Shown here piece by piece: positions 12,324 through 24,800 of a stretch of 64,000 nucleotides of DNA. This DNA comes from Latrodectus hesperus (lineage: Eukaryota; Arthropoda; Arachnida; Araneae; Theridiidae), in the NCBI GenBank assembly GCA_037975125.1, contig CM075853.1, forward strand, positions 40,447,989 through 40,511,988. Direction: 5' to 3'. Positions within the stretch are counted from its first letter, which is position 1. Every line of letters begins with the position of its first letter. The notes beneath the pieces are model-generated. The model had not been told where the DNA came from, did no database searches, and was given only the letters and a program-made list of their open reading frames with translations. The position numbers and the translations under genes were made by a program.

Positions 12324-12651
12324 TCAGTCTTGCATAACAATTGCCCTATTAAAATCTGAATGAAAGAACAATCTATCAAGTGAAATCAATTTAGAAATGA
12401 CAAATCTTAATATAGATGGTTCATCATCCACAGCTCTGTCCAGAGAAATATGGATTAATAAAACCGCATCATAGGTAAACATAAAAATGGCACATTGAAT
12501 CTGTAACATGTTTAAAAATCACATTAATTTGGTATGATTCAAATGCCAAGTCCATTTGCATACAAAATGTTTCAAAAATTTCAATAATTAAACGAAAAAT
12601 TCGACAATAATACAATCGTTCAATTAAATGTTTGTCTATTGATTTGGCCAA
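12324..12651 (-). pseudogene. Unidentified broken coding-like region
   Basis: I do not recognise this protein. Two overlapping minus-strand frames join into one plausible polypeptide if a frameshift lies near 12,480-12,500. The first (12,469-12,651) contains HLIERLYYCRIF, IIEIFETFCMQMDLAFESYQ and IFKHVTDS. The second (12,324-12,509) contains YDAVLLIHISLDRAVDDEPS, ILRFVISKLISLDRLFFHSD and FNRAIVMQD before a stop. Unlike chance frames in this AT-rich DNA, it is rich in Asp, Glu, Arg and Val and poor in poly-Lys/Asn/Ile runs. It may be a decayed exon, a processed pseudogene or a transposon piece. No splice structure or neighbouring exon was found. Confidence 0.35.
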
Positions 12652-12659
12652 TGGTACGT

Positions 12660-15600
12660 ATACTCACTATTTTAAATAAAATATCATTCTCTTTTGTGTA
12701 TGAAATTCCTTTGTATCGTAATGAATGCAATTTAAGGATACTACTTTGAAAATACCACATTTAATAAGCAATTTGTATGCTTGGTCTAAAATGGGTTAAT
12801 CCTGTTAAATATACAATGTAATAAATTAAAAAACAATAGCAAAGAGTTTGAGTTTATAAAAGTAATATTCAGCAGGGAAATCCCTATAAGTTATGTATCT
12901 AAATAATCTGGAAAATTATGAAATATTTTAAGAAATTAATATAAATAAACGCAAGCACCAAGATTGTTTCATCATGAAGATTATTACTTTATTATATACA
13001 TTAAATTTAATAAGTATATTAAATAATTTTTTACTCTAAAATATTACATGGAGTTAACTTGTTCATAAATAATATTTCCAAAATTATTAGCTGTCTTTCA
13101 AATGAAAAAGAATTGATACATTTATTTAAAATATGAATCTCTCAATACAATCATTTACACTAAAAATTTCGAAATTTAATTTTGTTGGTTACTATTAAAA
13201 AGTTTATAACGTTACCCAGTATATAAACTTAAAAATGTAAAATGTTATTTCACAAATGAATCAAAAATATTATTTCTAGATTGGCTGTGCAATAAATATT
13301 TTATTTTAAATAAGTTAGTTTACTTAATACATATAAATAATAATATTCTGGAACAATTAAAGTGCTGAATTTTAAATACTGATCATAATTGCTTTAAAAC
13401 ATTACACACCTCAGACTTACTTTTTAATAATTTTCATTTATTTTTTCACAGCACATTATTAATTGGAAGCCAAAAATACTTAAAACTCCACTTAGTTTTT
13501 AAGTACACATGCAATTTATGAATTTGGAGCGCATTTTTTCAATAAATAAAATTAATATTTTTCTTTGTTTTTAGAAAATAGAACCAATAAAAAGCATTCA
13601 AAACTAACAAAAAATCCATAAAAAAATCATTAAAAGTTGTTGCAAAAACTAATACACATTGAGACATCAAAATAATACTTTTCAAATATAAAAAAAGAAA
13701 AAAGAAAATAATGATTTTTTAATTTCTTCCCAAATGAAGTAATGATGATTGGATAAGATCACGCAAAATCCTAATTAACCAAATGCCAATAATATGAACT
13801 TCCATTTCTATTTGCGTTTTTTAGATCCAGTTATTATTAATATTATTAGGGAAATAATGTCAAAGAAAGTAATAAAATCATAATGAATTGTTACTTCAAA
13901 AAAAGAGTTTCTACAATCATTTGAATTACAAACCAATTAAGATTTATTATGTTACATTAAATAGAAGTGAAGGAACTTTTTTCCAAAGCTAATATTTACT
14001 GTGCAAGAATAAATGCTTTGTTTAAACAAAGAAGATGAAATTTCTTCTGACCAATAAGCACAAAATGCAAAACAAGCTGGTTTTTAAAAATCTAATAATT
14101 AAAGGCAATAAAATATAATACAAAGTATAAAAAACTATTTATTACTTCAAAAAAAATTTTTGGAAAAAATAAATTAAGTAATTTTAAGCATAATATAAAA
14201 TTTAAATAGCTTGAAAATTTGATATAAATTATGCCTTTATATAATTACCGCAATCAAGATAAAGTTTAAGTATTTTTTCCTTGATCAAAAGATTAAATTT
14301 TGCTTTTAAAATCTGTCTATAAATATAAAAGAATGTTATATCACAAATATTTTTTTAAAAAAAGAAGTTTTATGAGTAATTAAAATTGTTTCTTGTATCC
14401 TACTAATAATATTTACTAACCATTATGGATTTTAATTAAAAATTCTGTTCAATTTAAATTAAATTTAAATATAATTCTAGGACTTTTATATGGGTTATAC
14501 TTTATAAAAGAATTTAAATCGACCCATAAGACCAATATTTATATAACTAGCAAGTAAATATGCCTAAAACTATTAAAATTAAATGATTGTTTAACATACT
14601 TAGTATCACAATGCTACTTTAATATAAATCATGTAAATTTAAGTGAAAGTATTTTTGAACTTTTTCATGTTAATTTTAAAGTTTTTTTTAATTATACAGG
14701 CAAATTATAAGTTATATGAGCATTTTATGTACAAGTATTCCACATTTCAATAAACAGAATCTCTGTTGACTATATCTTTTGAAATTACTCTTCTGGTGTT
14801 TAATTGTAGGGTCTGAATTTCAAACAATTTAAAATCTTAAGCGAAAAATTCCACGAGCGATATTCTGTTAACTTCATAATTTAATAAATAAAATTCAATA
14901 TAAATTACATATTACATATCAGTCAAGTATTACTTTACTCATTATTTTTAAAATCTCTGTGAATTTCTTTAAGAACTTTAATAAAACATTAAACAATTTT
15001 TTTCAATAATTTTTCAATGAACAATTATTTATATACCTGTTATATGTCAACAAATAAAATTTGGAGTAAATTTTCGCAGCACACAAAACATAGGGTTAAT
15101 TGACGAAATATGTATAAAATCAACACTACGCATAAGGTTTTGGATAATAAACATTAATAAGTATTAAATGTAACTGAACAAAATATTTATTTGAAAAATT
15201 AAAATCACTTATTTGAAGTTTGAAGTAATATGTTGTGTTCTTACTTAAGAACTGGTTATTATCTGATAAATTACAACTATAATGGTATATTCTCTTATGC
15301 ACTGCAGCGTTTGACAGTAATTTTTGTCAAAAGATTTTATGAAACAATCTCTCAGCTAAAATTAAAGACTATTTTTACTTTATTAAAAACTATTCTATTA
15401 ATAAATAATCAAGCTAATTAACAATATTCTTTCTGTAAAAATATCAAAGCAAGTTAATGAAAATTTTTCCAAGATATTTTGCAAATTATTTAAACATATA
15501 TTCCAAAAATGCGAACTCTTTTTACCATAATATATTGCATAATTTCTTCAAAGAACAGATAATGGATGATTCATCTTCACCTAAAAAAGTTTTGTTTTTA

Positions 15601-16410
15601 ATGGATGAACCCTGACAGTCAAGAGCCATCAAAAGAAGAAAAAATACTTAATTCTCTTAAGTGAACATTTCAATGACATATTGTACCTTTCACGGACTCA
15701 AGCTCATCAGAAATTATCTCTTTGAAGATAAAAAAAGGAAGTTATCTTTCATCGTTTCCTTTCCAAAGCGAGAAAATTAGAAAAAAAATCAAATTATTCT
15801 GATCTTCCCAACATTCCCTGATAATTTTGATGAATAAAAGGATTAAAATTTGATTTATTTCTTTGAGTAATTTGTTTTTGAAGTTAATAAGTAATAATTT
15901 TGGAAGTTCTTTGAGTGATAATTTTGTAATAAAATGAAAAATTTCTTGGTTAAGTCTTTTTTTATATTCATCTCTTATTTTATTACATTTTTTAATCTAT
16001 TAAGCCATAATTATTTTTATTGTCTTCATAAATATTTTTGTATACATTAAATATTTTCTTAATGAAATTCATTTTATATTTATTATGAAATCTATATAAT
16101 ATAAAAAAGGTTTTATGGAAGCTTATAAAAATGTTGTAAAACCAATTTGAAGACTAATTTTCAACAATAAATTTTTTACCAACATGATTTCAATATTCAC
16201 AAGCAAAACATTTAGTTTATCTTATTAAACAAATCAAAATCGATAAATATTTTAGAAAAGCATATTTTTTTTAATTTTGAATAACTAACTACACTGCTGA
16301 TATTAATATCCCGGATATTTTTAATCAATTTCTGTGGACATTCTTCCGCTTAATCAAACTCCCTTCACATAACAGCTTATCATAGTATAAGCAATAGATT
16401 TAAGTGCAAT
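12660..16410. other. AT-rich intergenic sequence, no gene seen
   Basis: Uniformly AT-rich with only short chance frames (for example 15,230-15,421). No transposon, RNA gene or long repeat was recognised. Confidence 0.55.
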
Positions 16411-16418
16411 TATCGTAA

Positions 16419-16559
16419 AGTATTTTTGTACAAAGGGACCACAGATTGCGCTCGTCTTATAAAATTGACCTGTCAGTTTATGCATGGAATGATGTTGCAG
16501 AAAAAGCAATATTGAAATCATTTCGACATGCAGGTTTTATTAAAGGAACGATCCCGTAA
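16419..16559 (+). pseudogene. Fragment resembling a pogo/Tigger-like transposase C-terminus
   Basis: A 47-codon frame ends at a TAA (16,557-16,559). Its last 30 codons read DLSVYAWNDVAEKAILKSFR and then HAGFIKGTIP. This fits the conserved tail of the DDE domain in pogo/Tigger transposases (pattern W..V....I.KSF..CGI), with the usual Cys replaced by Ala. No catalytic block, terminal repeat or N-terminal CENP-B-like domain was found. The match is short, so this is suggestive only. Confidence 0.4.
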
Positions 16560-16564
16560 CTAAA

Positions 16565-18400
16565 AATTGTCCATACATTTACCTGATATCTGAGTGACAA
16601 AAAAAATATCTAGATAAATAAAATTTGACAAAATAATTCATTTCTGGCTTTTTTTAATGTGAGTTCAGTTGTAATTATTATCATGCAAATGAAGGAACCA
16701 CAAGATGGAGGAACTTTTGGAGTAAAACAACAGTAAAACACTTACTTATAATAAAAAGGTAAATTTGAAAAATGTAATTTGGTAACATAAAAGAATAAAT
16801 GATCACTTTGACTGATCATCAATGAAAGTAAGAATTATCTATAAAAATTTTATTTTTATATGTATGTTACATAGTGCTTATTATATATTTTTTCTAATAG
16901 TTTCTAATTAATAAGCAAAAAAGAGTTTTATAAAAAAATATGTTTTAAAATCTAACACTTATTTTTTGATATTACGGACTTTCAATTTTAAAAAAAATAT
17001 TTTGACTGTCCATATGAATGCCACAAAATGTACATCGCTATAATATGAAACACTTTAGTACTATTATAAAATATATACACTATTAATGACCAAATATTTA
17101 ATTTAAAAGTCTTTAAAGGTAATTTTAAAGCTGTTAGACTCAAAAACGAAAACTAAGGAAAACACAGAATTATAGGATTTTTTTTTTAATTTACACGATT
17201 TTTTATTTAATGAATGTAAAAGTGATATAATTTTTTTAAGCTAAAGCTTTTCACAAACATAAAGCCAACAAATTGATGTCACCTGATTTCACAGAAGGCA
17301 ACTCAGCTTAATCCAAAGATCATGAAAACCAAAAGGCTTTTCTTCGAGTAACTTTAGACTTTCTACCAAACATTTAAAATGTAAAAGTTTCAATGTGAAT
17401 ACATTCCTACGTTGTTGAAATATCGAAAAAAAGCATGTCATATCTTTGATTATTTGGTCATGTTTCATATCTCTGAACAATTTAAAACATTGGTAGAATT
17501 TTATCTGAAATACAACTGAGCATTTTCCTAATCAAAGCCAGTCATTACCAAATTACAAAATCTTGCTCCACCATTTCAGCTATCAACTCCCATCAAAAGA
17601 TATTTATAGATTTCAAAATGATAACTTTTCAATTTAATGAAAAATGAACATGAAAATCAGTTGCAACTTACACTTCTTTAATCACAACCGCAGAAAAAAC
17701 CTAAAGCAAGCACCTATATTTTAATCAAGTCACTTTTCAAAGTTTTCCATAAAAAGAAAACGAAAATTCAAAATTCAAACTTTTAAATTTAGATTTCAAT
17801 CTTCTGGAATTCAATGTTTTGTTACTGGGAGGAGAGATACGATTTTCTGATACTAGAAGTGAAATTTATAATGATTTTCTTCATTTGAGGACACATCAAA
17901 AATTATTCTATAATAATAAATTCTTTTTCTACTTCAGATATTATTATCATATTGTCTTTAACACTAATCACATCAAGATTCTTAAAAATCACCATTGAAG
18001 AAAACACCTGCAATATTAATGAAGTCATTGTTATAATTTTCTCAAATTAGCACAAAAATTGTCGTTAATTCCAGTTATTTTCGTCAAATTTTCTTACCTT
18101 TGGCTGTTAAATACGGTTTTATTAAAGTTATCTATTCTGACGATAACTTCGTCTGTTGTGTAGCGAGTGTGATTAATATTGGTAAAACATTTCTTACCTC
18201 TAAAAAAATTCTTGAAATAGCTATCAACAGTTAGCTTTGTTTATATCAAGTTCCTCACGTAAAACGAATATTACTAAATTCAAATTCCTGCATTCAGTTT
18301 AAAAAGTTAGTATTCTTATTTGAATTACAAAACGAAGCCCTCAGTTTGTATTTTATTTTTACATCTCCTGTATTCAAAATTTCAACATTTATATATACAC
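16565..18400. other. AT-rich intergenic sequence, no gene seen
   Basis: The only notable frame is 17,289-17,480 on the minus strand (63 codons), without any motif I recognise. The area around 17,280-17,470 is a little less AT-rich than its neighbours and could hold an unrecognisable transposon remnant. Confidence 0.5.
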
Positions 18401-18404
18401 ATTT

Positions 18405-18600
18405 ACAACAACAACAACGAGAAGAGGAGGCCTTGGTCTGTATCTATCGGTTATCAGGTTCCACCTCCTCTTCAAACTAGAGAAACAAACACCTCGCACG
18501 AAGTGCCAGGCGCCCGCTGAGATCCAGAACTCGACTACGTGGTTGAGGACAAAAAATGAATACAATGTTGGACTTTCAAGCCTATAGCTGTGACACATGT
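18405..18600 (-). other. Conserved 3' terminus of non-LTR family N1 with GTT tail
   Basis: Read on the minus strand, this holds ggcttgaaag, then cagcgggcgcctggcact, then aacctgata and finally tcttctcgtt, directly followed by (GTT)n. The same blocks in the same order occur at 50,068-50,275, where the tail is (CTGT)n instead. Conservation of the 3' end fits a role in recognition by the reverse transcriptase; this is inference. Confidence 0.8.
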
Positions 18601-19177
18601 CAAAGAAAGAGGTTCATTTGAACAAATTACATTTGAGTACATAAGAGAGGAAAAATTGAAAATTAAAAATGACGACATAAGTAATGTGTAAATTAAAGCA
18701 GAAGAAATTAAGTAAGTATAAAAGTTGGTTGAGATTACTATTAACCACAGCATCTATTTTAGTTTAAATTTGGGATTACAAATATGCATTAAAGTGAAAT
18801 TCTTAAAAAAAAAACATTTGATCACATATTACAGGAATAAGATACAGTAATTCCATGAAAAAGAAAATCGGCAAAGGTAAACATTAAAGAAAAAAGAGAG
18901 TAGGCGAAGATATATATATCAGATAGTGAATCATTCATAAAAGTTTAAAAAGTACAGAATTGACATAACAAGTCTTGTTAATTTAAGAAACCCAGTTTAG
19001 AAAAGATATAATAATTCTTACTTATAAGAGAAAAAACATGAAAAAGAAAATTCTAGGCTAAATACAGTAAGATGTGTAACAGACAATATAAAAAATTAAA
19101 GCAAAAATTTACAAAATTAAGGAAGTGTGCTGCATTTGTCCTTGCTTTAATCAACATCTGAGAGGTTAAGTTCAGAG

Positions 19178-20870
19178 TCATTTTGTGTTTGTGATGTGGT
19201 TTGTACAGGTGGCGCATAAGTCCAGTCCTTTTGTTACCAGCATGGACATAATTTTCATCACTCTTTTAGCTCTAAATTTATTACCAATAATAAACTTGAT
19301 GAATATGACGTCTGATTGTGAGGAATGACGAATTAGGTGGAGGCTCTCCGTATAGCTGTAGGGTTCCACATAATGCAAAGCATTGCCTTCACTGTCGTTC
19401 TCGCAGCTGCAATGTGGGGTAAAGGCCTTACCGAATCGGTGAAAGTACACTGGGAAGGGTCCATGATTTGTTATAAGAAAGATAATCTTTGGATTGGAGA
19501 TGAGCCTGTCCGTTGTAACATGGTATATAATACTGTGTGTGAAGCGCCCAGTTGAAGAGTCGTCCCAGCTGGTTCGCCATTGCTGTTTGAGTCTCTGCTT
19601 AAGGAACTGCAGAAGGTGGGTTCGTGGAAGTGGTAGATCAGTTTGCAATATATTCTCATTCACCGCTGCTTTCTTTGCTCTTTGATCTGCCAGCTCGTTT
19701 CCCACATTTCTAGCATGTGCTTTTACCCAGGAGAGACGGATTTGAATAGATGATTGTTGATGGAGTTTTCATTGTATGACATTGATTAGAGGGGATGTAT
19801 AAATTGGTTTGCGGAGTGCCATTAAAACAGACAAGCTGTCTGTCCAAATGGTGGCTGGTGGATGGGATGGGATGTTCACGGAGAGGCATCCAGTGCATGG
19901 TTTAAGGCCGATAATAAGGCCAGTGCTTCAGTCTGAAAGAACAGGTTGTCTGTTCGCAATTTTAACTGTGTTGAGTGTACCTCTGTGTCTCCCTGGAGAA
20001 CCACAAAGACCGCTCTCACTGCAGCGTCATGCTTGGAACCATCAGTGCAGCAATGCAGTTCTTCAGCTAGGTGAACGATAGGTTGCTGGCATGTTGGGAT
20101 GTTCATCAAGTTGATAATTCGAGTATTTTTTAGCCTATTGACTGGGTGAACCGTATCTTTGTGAACAGGCATCTCAAAACTGGTGGGTGTAAGCCACTGC
20201 CCGTCAATAGCAACAAGCAGCAGAATCTGAGTTTTGACTGCTTCTTTTTCAACTACCAAGTGAAGTGGTGGGAGACCTGCGATAGTAGATAAGGCTGCTG
20301 TCGAGGTAGTCCTAAAGCCCCTCGTGATAAGGAGAAGGAAGAATCTTTGGATGTTGTTGAGAAGCTTGATTTTCCTACTAGTCATTGGAAATGCCCAGGC
20401 GAAGCAACCATACGTAATCATTTTTTCTACTATGGTGAGATAAATAAGCTTAGTGATTCTTCCTTTAAGTCCCCATTGCACTCTAATCATCGCTTTCAGC
20501 CTTTGTGCGCTCAAAATAACTTTAGTTTTAATAGCTCGCAGATGCGGAAGGAACGAGAGCTTAGTATCAATGTCCACACCGAAGTATTTGAGACAGCAGG
20601 TATGCTTCAGTCTTTCACCATTAAGAGTAATTTTGGGATTGGATTTCTCTTATTCTTATTCTTTGTGCCGATGATCATAACTCTAGATTTGAGTGACTAT
20701 CAGTAAATTTAAGCTGTTGGCACATTGAAGAGAACAATTGCAATGATTCATTACAATTCTTTTTAGTTAATTCTTTTGATTTACCATTAATGACAAGATA
20801 CACATTTACAGCACAATTTTTTCGATTCACAAAATATTGTAGTGCAGTTGTTTTACCATTTCAAGATATT
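19178..20870 (-). pseudogene. ORF2 relic: RT C-terminus, RNase H and Cys/His domain
   Basis: The protein copied element RNA into DNA; this copy is inactive. From about 20,870 down, an open stretch contains VYLVINGKSKELTKK and NESLQLFSSMCQQLK, the region just after the RT catalytic YADD, which is itself not preserved. After a frameshift come KITLNGERLKHTCCLKYFGV and the thumb with TYGCFAWAFP and TTSTAALSTIAGLPPLHL. RNase H begins at CTDGSKHD, continues with Glu in QTEALAL, and breaks at the stop at 19,876-19,878. One frame over it resumes with TIWTDSLSVLMAL, meets an in-frame TGA at 19,769-19,771, and continues through LSWVKAHARNVGNELADQRA. The 175-codon remainder ends with CSCENDSEGNALHYVE, a Cys/His motif matching the 49.5-kb copy. 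Confidence 0.85.
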
Positions 20871-21879
20871 AATGTTTCGAGTTTTATTATCTTACACTGA
20901 GTATAAATAAAGTATTTAAAATAAGCTATTTTTTCCTTAGAATAACAACAAAATGTAATATACCATTCTGACATATTTCCAGAATTTATCATGTTTGAAA
21001 TAAAATTGGCTTTCGTTGCCTGATATTCAAAATCGTTTATTGCTACTTGGCATTTTATGGAATAGGTCTCAAGAGCGATATGCATTTTCAGTATTTTAAA
21101 CTATTACCTTGAAGAAACTGAAAAACATTTTTAAAAAAATTTGGTGAAATATTATTATTTTTAAATAGGAATTTGCAACATTTCTTTAAAAATAATTATA
21201 AGTTATGTGATTAGGTTCTCTATACTCCATTAGTTTCTAAAATATGAATTATATATGATGGTTTACATGAAATATTTACAATAAATAATCTTTACTAGTG
21301 CTTGCCATGTATTTAGTTCCAGTAAAAGAGGATTTGAAAAATAAGGTACTTTCTAATACATTTCTACGGAATAAAAATTATTTTTATTCACGCAACTTCA
21401 TCTAAAGTATCTTCCTAACAATTCCCTTTTTAAGAAATAAACTTAGTATATTATTACGCAAACAAGAAATCATAAATAAAGCTTCAAAGTTTTGGTTGCA
21501 ATGTAATATTTTACCTGGAATTCATAAAATCTATAAATATTAAATTTCAAATTCCTATGATAAGATTTTATTATTTAGAATAAAATATTGTTTGAGAAAG
21601 ATATTCACATCAAAATATTAAAGTAAATAACAAATATCATGAAAATTTTATTTGATTATAAAATGATTTTAACATTAAAATTAAATATAAAATATATTAC
21701 ATTAAACATTAAAGCTATCACAATTTTTCTTACTGTAATAAAAATATTTCTGTCAGTTTGGAAATTGATGGAAAATAAATAATTTGGTCTAAATGTGTCA
21801 TAAAAAATGTGATTTAAAATCTTTCGATACAAAATAAAATAATAAAACAAAATTCCTATTATTTTTCTACGTGAAAATT

Positions 21880-21899
21880 AAATGTCCTTAAGGACATTT
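21880..21899. repeat. 20-bp perfect palindrome
   Basis: aaatgtccttaaggacattt equals its own reverse complement. It is not accompanied by a recognisable element and may be chance. Confidence 0.7.
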
Positions 21900-24800
21900 G
21901 AAAATTAAGTTATTTTGTCAAATTTTCCATTTTCATAAGATATTTATACTTCAAAAACTGATAAAAAAAGATATATTGATTTTATTCAAATAGACAAAAA
22001 ATATTTTTCAATAAGAGAATAAATTTTGGTTATTTTATGAACTATTTCTTTCCTTTTTCAATAATAGCTCACTTCACCATTTCATGAAAAAAATCCCTCG
22101 TTTTATGGTAATTTGTTCAAATACGGAAGATATGCCAAGAAGTTTACCAAGCTTTCTTCTTTGAGATACCGAAATGAAGCTTTTAGGGAAAGGTGAAGAC
22201 GTATCGGTGGATTTTAATAATCATCAATTATTTCATTCTTCAATGAGTGAGTAGTGTCAAAATAGTTTTAATATCCAAAAATAAAAAAAATTGCTGAAAC
22301 TTTTAGCACAATAATAAATACTTTAAACAACAAAATTTTTAATAACAATCAAGCGATTATTAAGTCAATGATAATGTAATCGTTTTTCGACTTAAGTGAT
22401 TACTAAGGAATTGTAATTGCATAAATTTATTCTTTTTGATCTAGTATATAAATTTTATATTTAACAAGACCAGGCCAATTATTTTACAGCTAGTAATGAA
22501 TTAAATATTGTTAAGTTATAGAGTACTTAATTTATTTTTGTGTATGAAACAGCTTTAAAAATAATTTTTTTAATTATTTTGCTCATTTATAGGGATACTA
22601 AAACAAATAAGATTAGGTAAAACAAAATTAGTTAATTAATTTTTAAATAATAATAATTAGTTAATAACAAAAGTAACAGTTTTTAGGTTTATAAAAAATG
22701 GAAAAATTAAAACTCTTTAATTTTTTCCTTTGCTTTATTCAATAATTTTTGAATATATTTAATTTATCTGAACATTAAAAATTAAACGCTTCAATTTTTA
22801 AATAAATTATGAAAATAAGCAACCTAAGAGAGTTGACATTTATTTTGTTAGCATGGAAATAACAGAATGTAAAGAATTTAATTTATATCCTCTCTATAAA
22901 TATACTCTTTAAAATTTGAAACCGTTCTTAAATAGGGTTTTAATATTTAAGAAGAAAGTGAATATTCACAAAATTTTCATATTATCATATGCGATGAAAT
23001 GAACTTTGAAGTCATGGAATTCAATACTTTTTCAGTCTCTTTTGTCAAATTAATTAAACAGAAAGTTATTGAAATATATATACATATTTTAAGGATTTTA
23101 AATATCACTTTAAATCAAACAACTAATATTTCCATCAAGATTTGATTTAAAAAAGGGGTACATATTATTCCTCCACGAATCATGCAATTTGGTAGTTGTG
23201 TAGTGGAATAAAACTTGCTCTTAGCTCTATACTTATATCAATAACTAGCCATAATATTTAAAATAATGCAAAAATATGCTATTTGCTTACGAAAAAGTTA
23301 GCTTTTTTTCGCTTTTCTAATTACTCAGAAAATCAAATTTTCAAATTAAAATTTCCTAGAAAAGTTTCAGATTTGTTAAAATTTTATTTTATTTATAATT
23401 ATTCAGAATATTTCAAATTTTTCGATGACAAATGTTTAGATGAAATGTTTTATAAATATAGAATATTTATATAAGCATACATACATTTAACACATTTACC
23501 AATAATTTATGAAACCAAATCAATAAATAAAATAACAATACCAATTTTAAAATTTAACGTAAAGACACAAAAGAATTTTGCTTTGATGGTTTTCAGTATT
23601 TTGAAAACTATGAAATTTTTCCTATAATTTTTATATTTTTTCAAAACATTTTAATGTATTTATGTGATATGTGAAAAAAATCAAAGGTTAAGAAACCGTA
23701 CCTCAAAATTAAAATTTATAATTACAAAAATTGGAAAATATTCTTTTATCCTGCATCACAGCATCTGTCTAAGAATTCAAGATATATTTTGTGTGAGAAA
23801 GATAAAACTTTATTCAAACTAAATGTATCAAATTATTTAATATCAATCAAATTATAAAATTATAACTGCTTTTAAAAAGTATTAACACAACTTGCAAGAT
23901 TTTTTCGGAATATTGTTTATTTGGAACATTTTAAAAAAAATTTAAATTGTATTTATAGAATTTTAAATTTAAGAAACTTTTTCCAATAATAAATACATAG
24001 TGATTACAAAACCAACTTAATACTTAATTGTGCATGTCCTTTTATTCTGAAAACAACTTTGATGTTATTCTAGATTTAATAGCAGTATTTTCTGAGATTT
24101 CATTCCATTGATTCGTTCCCAATTTTATATGCGACACAAATTTCTAAATTTCAACAATATAAGTTTAACTTTCTTAATTAACTCTTTCATAATGTGCAAA
24201 TTTTGTTTCCCTTTCATTTGAAAATAGTAGTAAATCTATCCCGTATCAAGCAAAGTACATGTTGAAATTTTTTTTAATTTAATCTTCTTAATTTCATCTC
24301 TTCTAATCTTAATTTCACTCATCATTTTCACTTAACATAGTTTTGTTCAAAAGCTTTTTTAAAAGTTTATCAAAATAAAATTTTATTCTTATCTCCTTAA
24401 TTTATTATATAAAAATGAGTAAATTAATTTAGAATAATAACCAAATTTAAACTCTAAAGAGTTAAAATAAAACACGACTTTTTTTATAAATTTCTACTAT
24501 AAAAAAATTAATCTTATTTTTTAAAAAAATTATTTTCCCCAATTAATATCAAATCCGATAAAGTCAGTTTAATGATTTTTAACAATTTATATTTATTATT
24601 AATTAATATTACTTATAGTTATGTATTTGCAATATTTTCTCTAAGGAAATCCATAAGATTATGGATGAAAAAAAAGCACTCCACAAACTTAAATAAGTTA
24701 TGAAAAATGAGAAAAAAAGTTGAAATTAACGCAATATTCTTGATTTATATTTATTTAAAAGTACACTGGATGTAAGGATATAAAATAATTAAAGGAAACA

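Larger units (their letters stand above)
18405..20870 (-). mobile_element. 5'-truncated non-LTR retrotransposon (family N1), minus strand
   Basis: On the minus strand the order is: end of the reverse transcriptase palm and thumb (about 20,870-19,990), RNase H (about 19,990-19,650), a C-terminal Cys/His domain (to 19,178), then a 3' UTR of about 770 bp ending in a simple (GTT)n tail at 18,405-18,419. The last 190 bp or so of the UTR match 50,068-50,275. Endonuclease, ORF1 and most of the RT are missing, as expected for an abortive, 5'-truncated insertion. Target-site duplications were not recognised. R1/I-type affinity is suggested by the TTSTAAL...AGLPPLHL block in the RT thumb, but the clade is not resolved. 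Confidence 0.85.
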
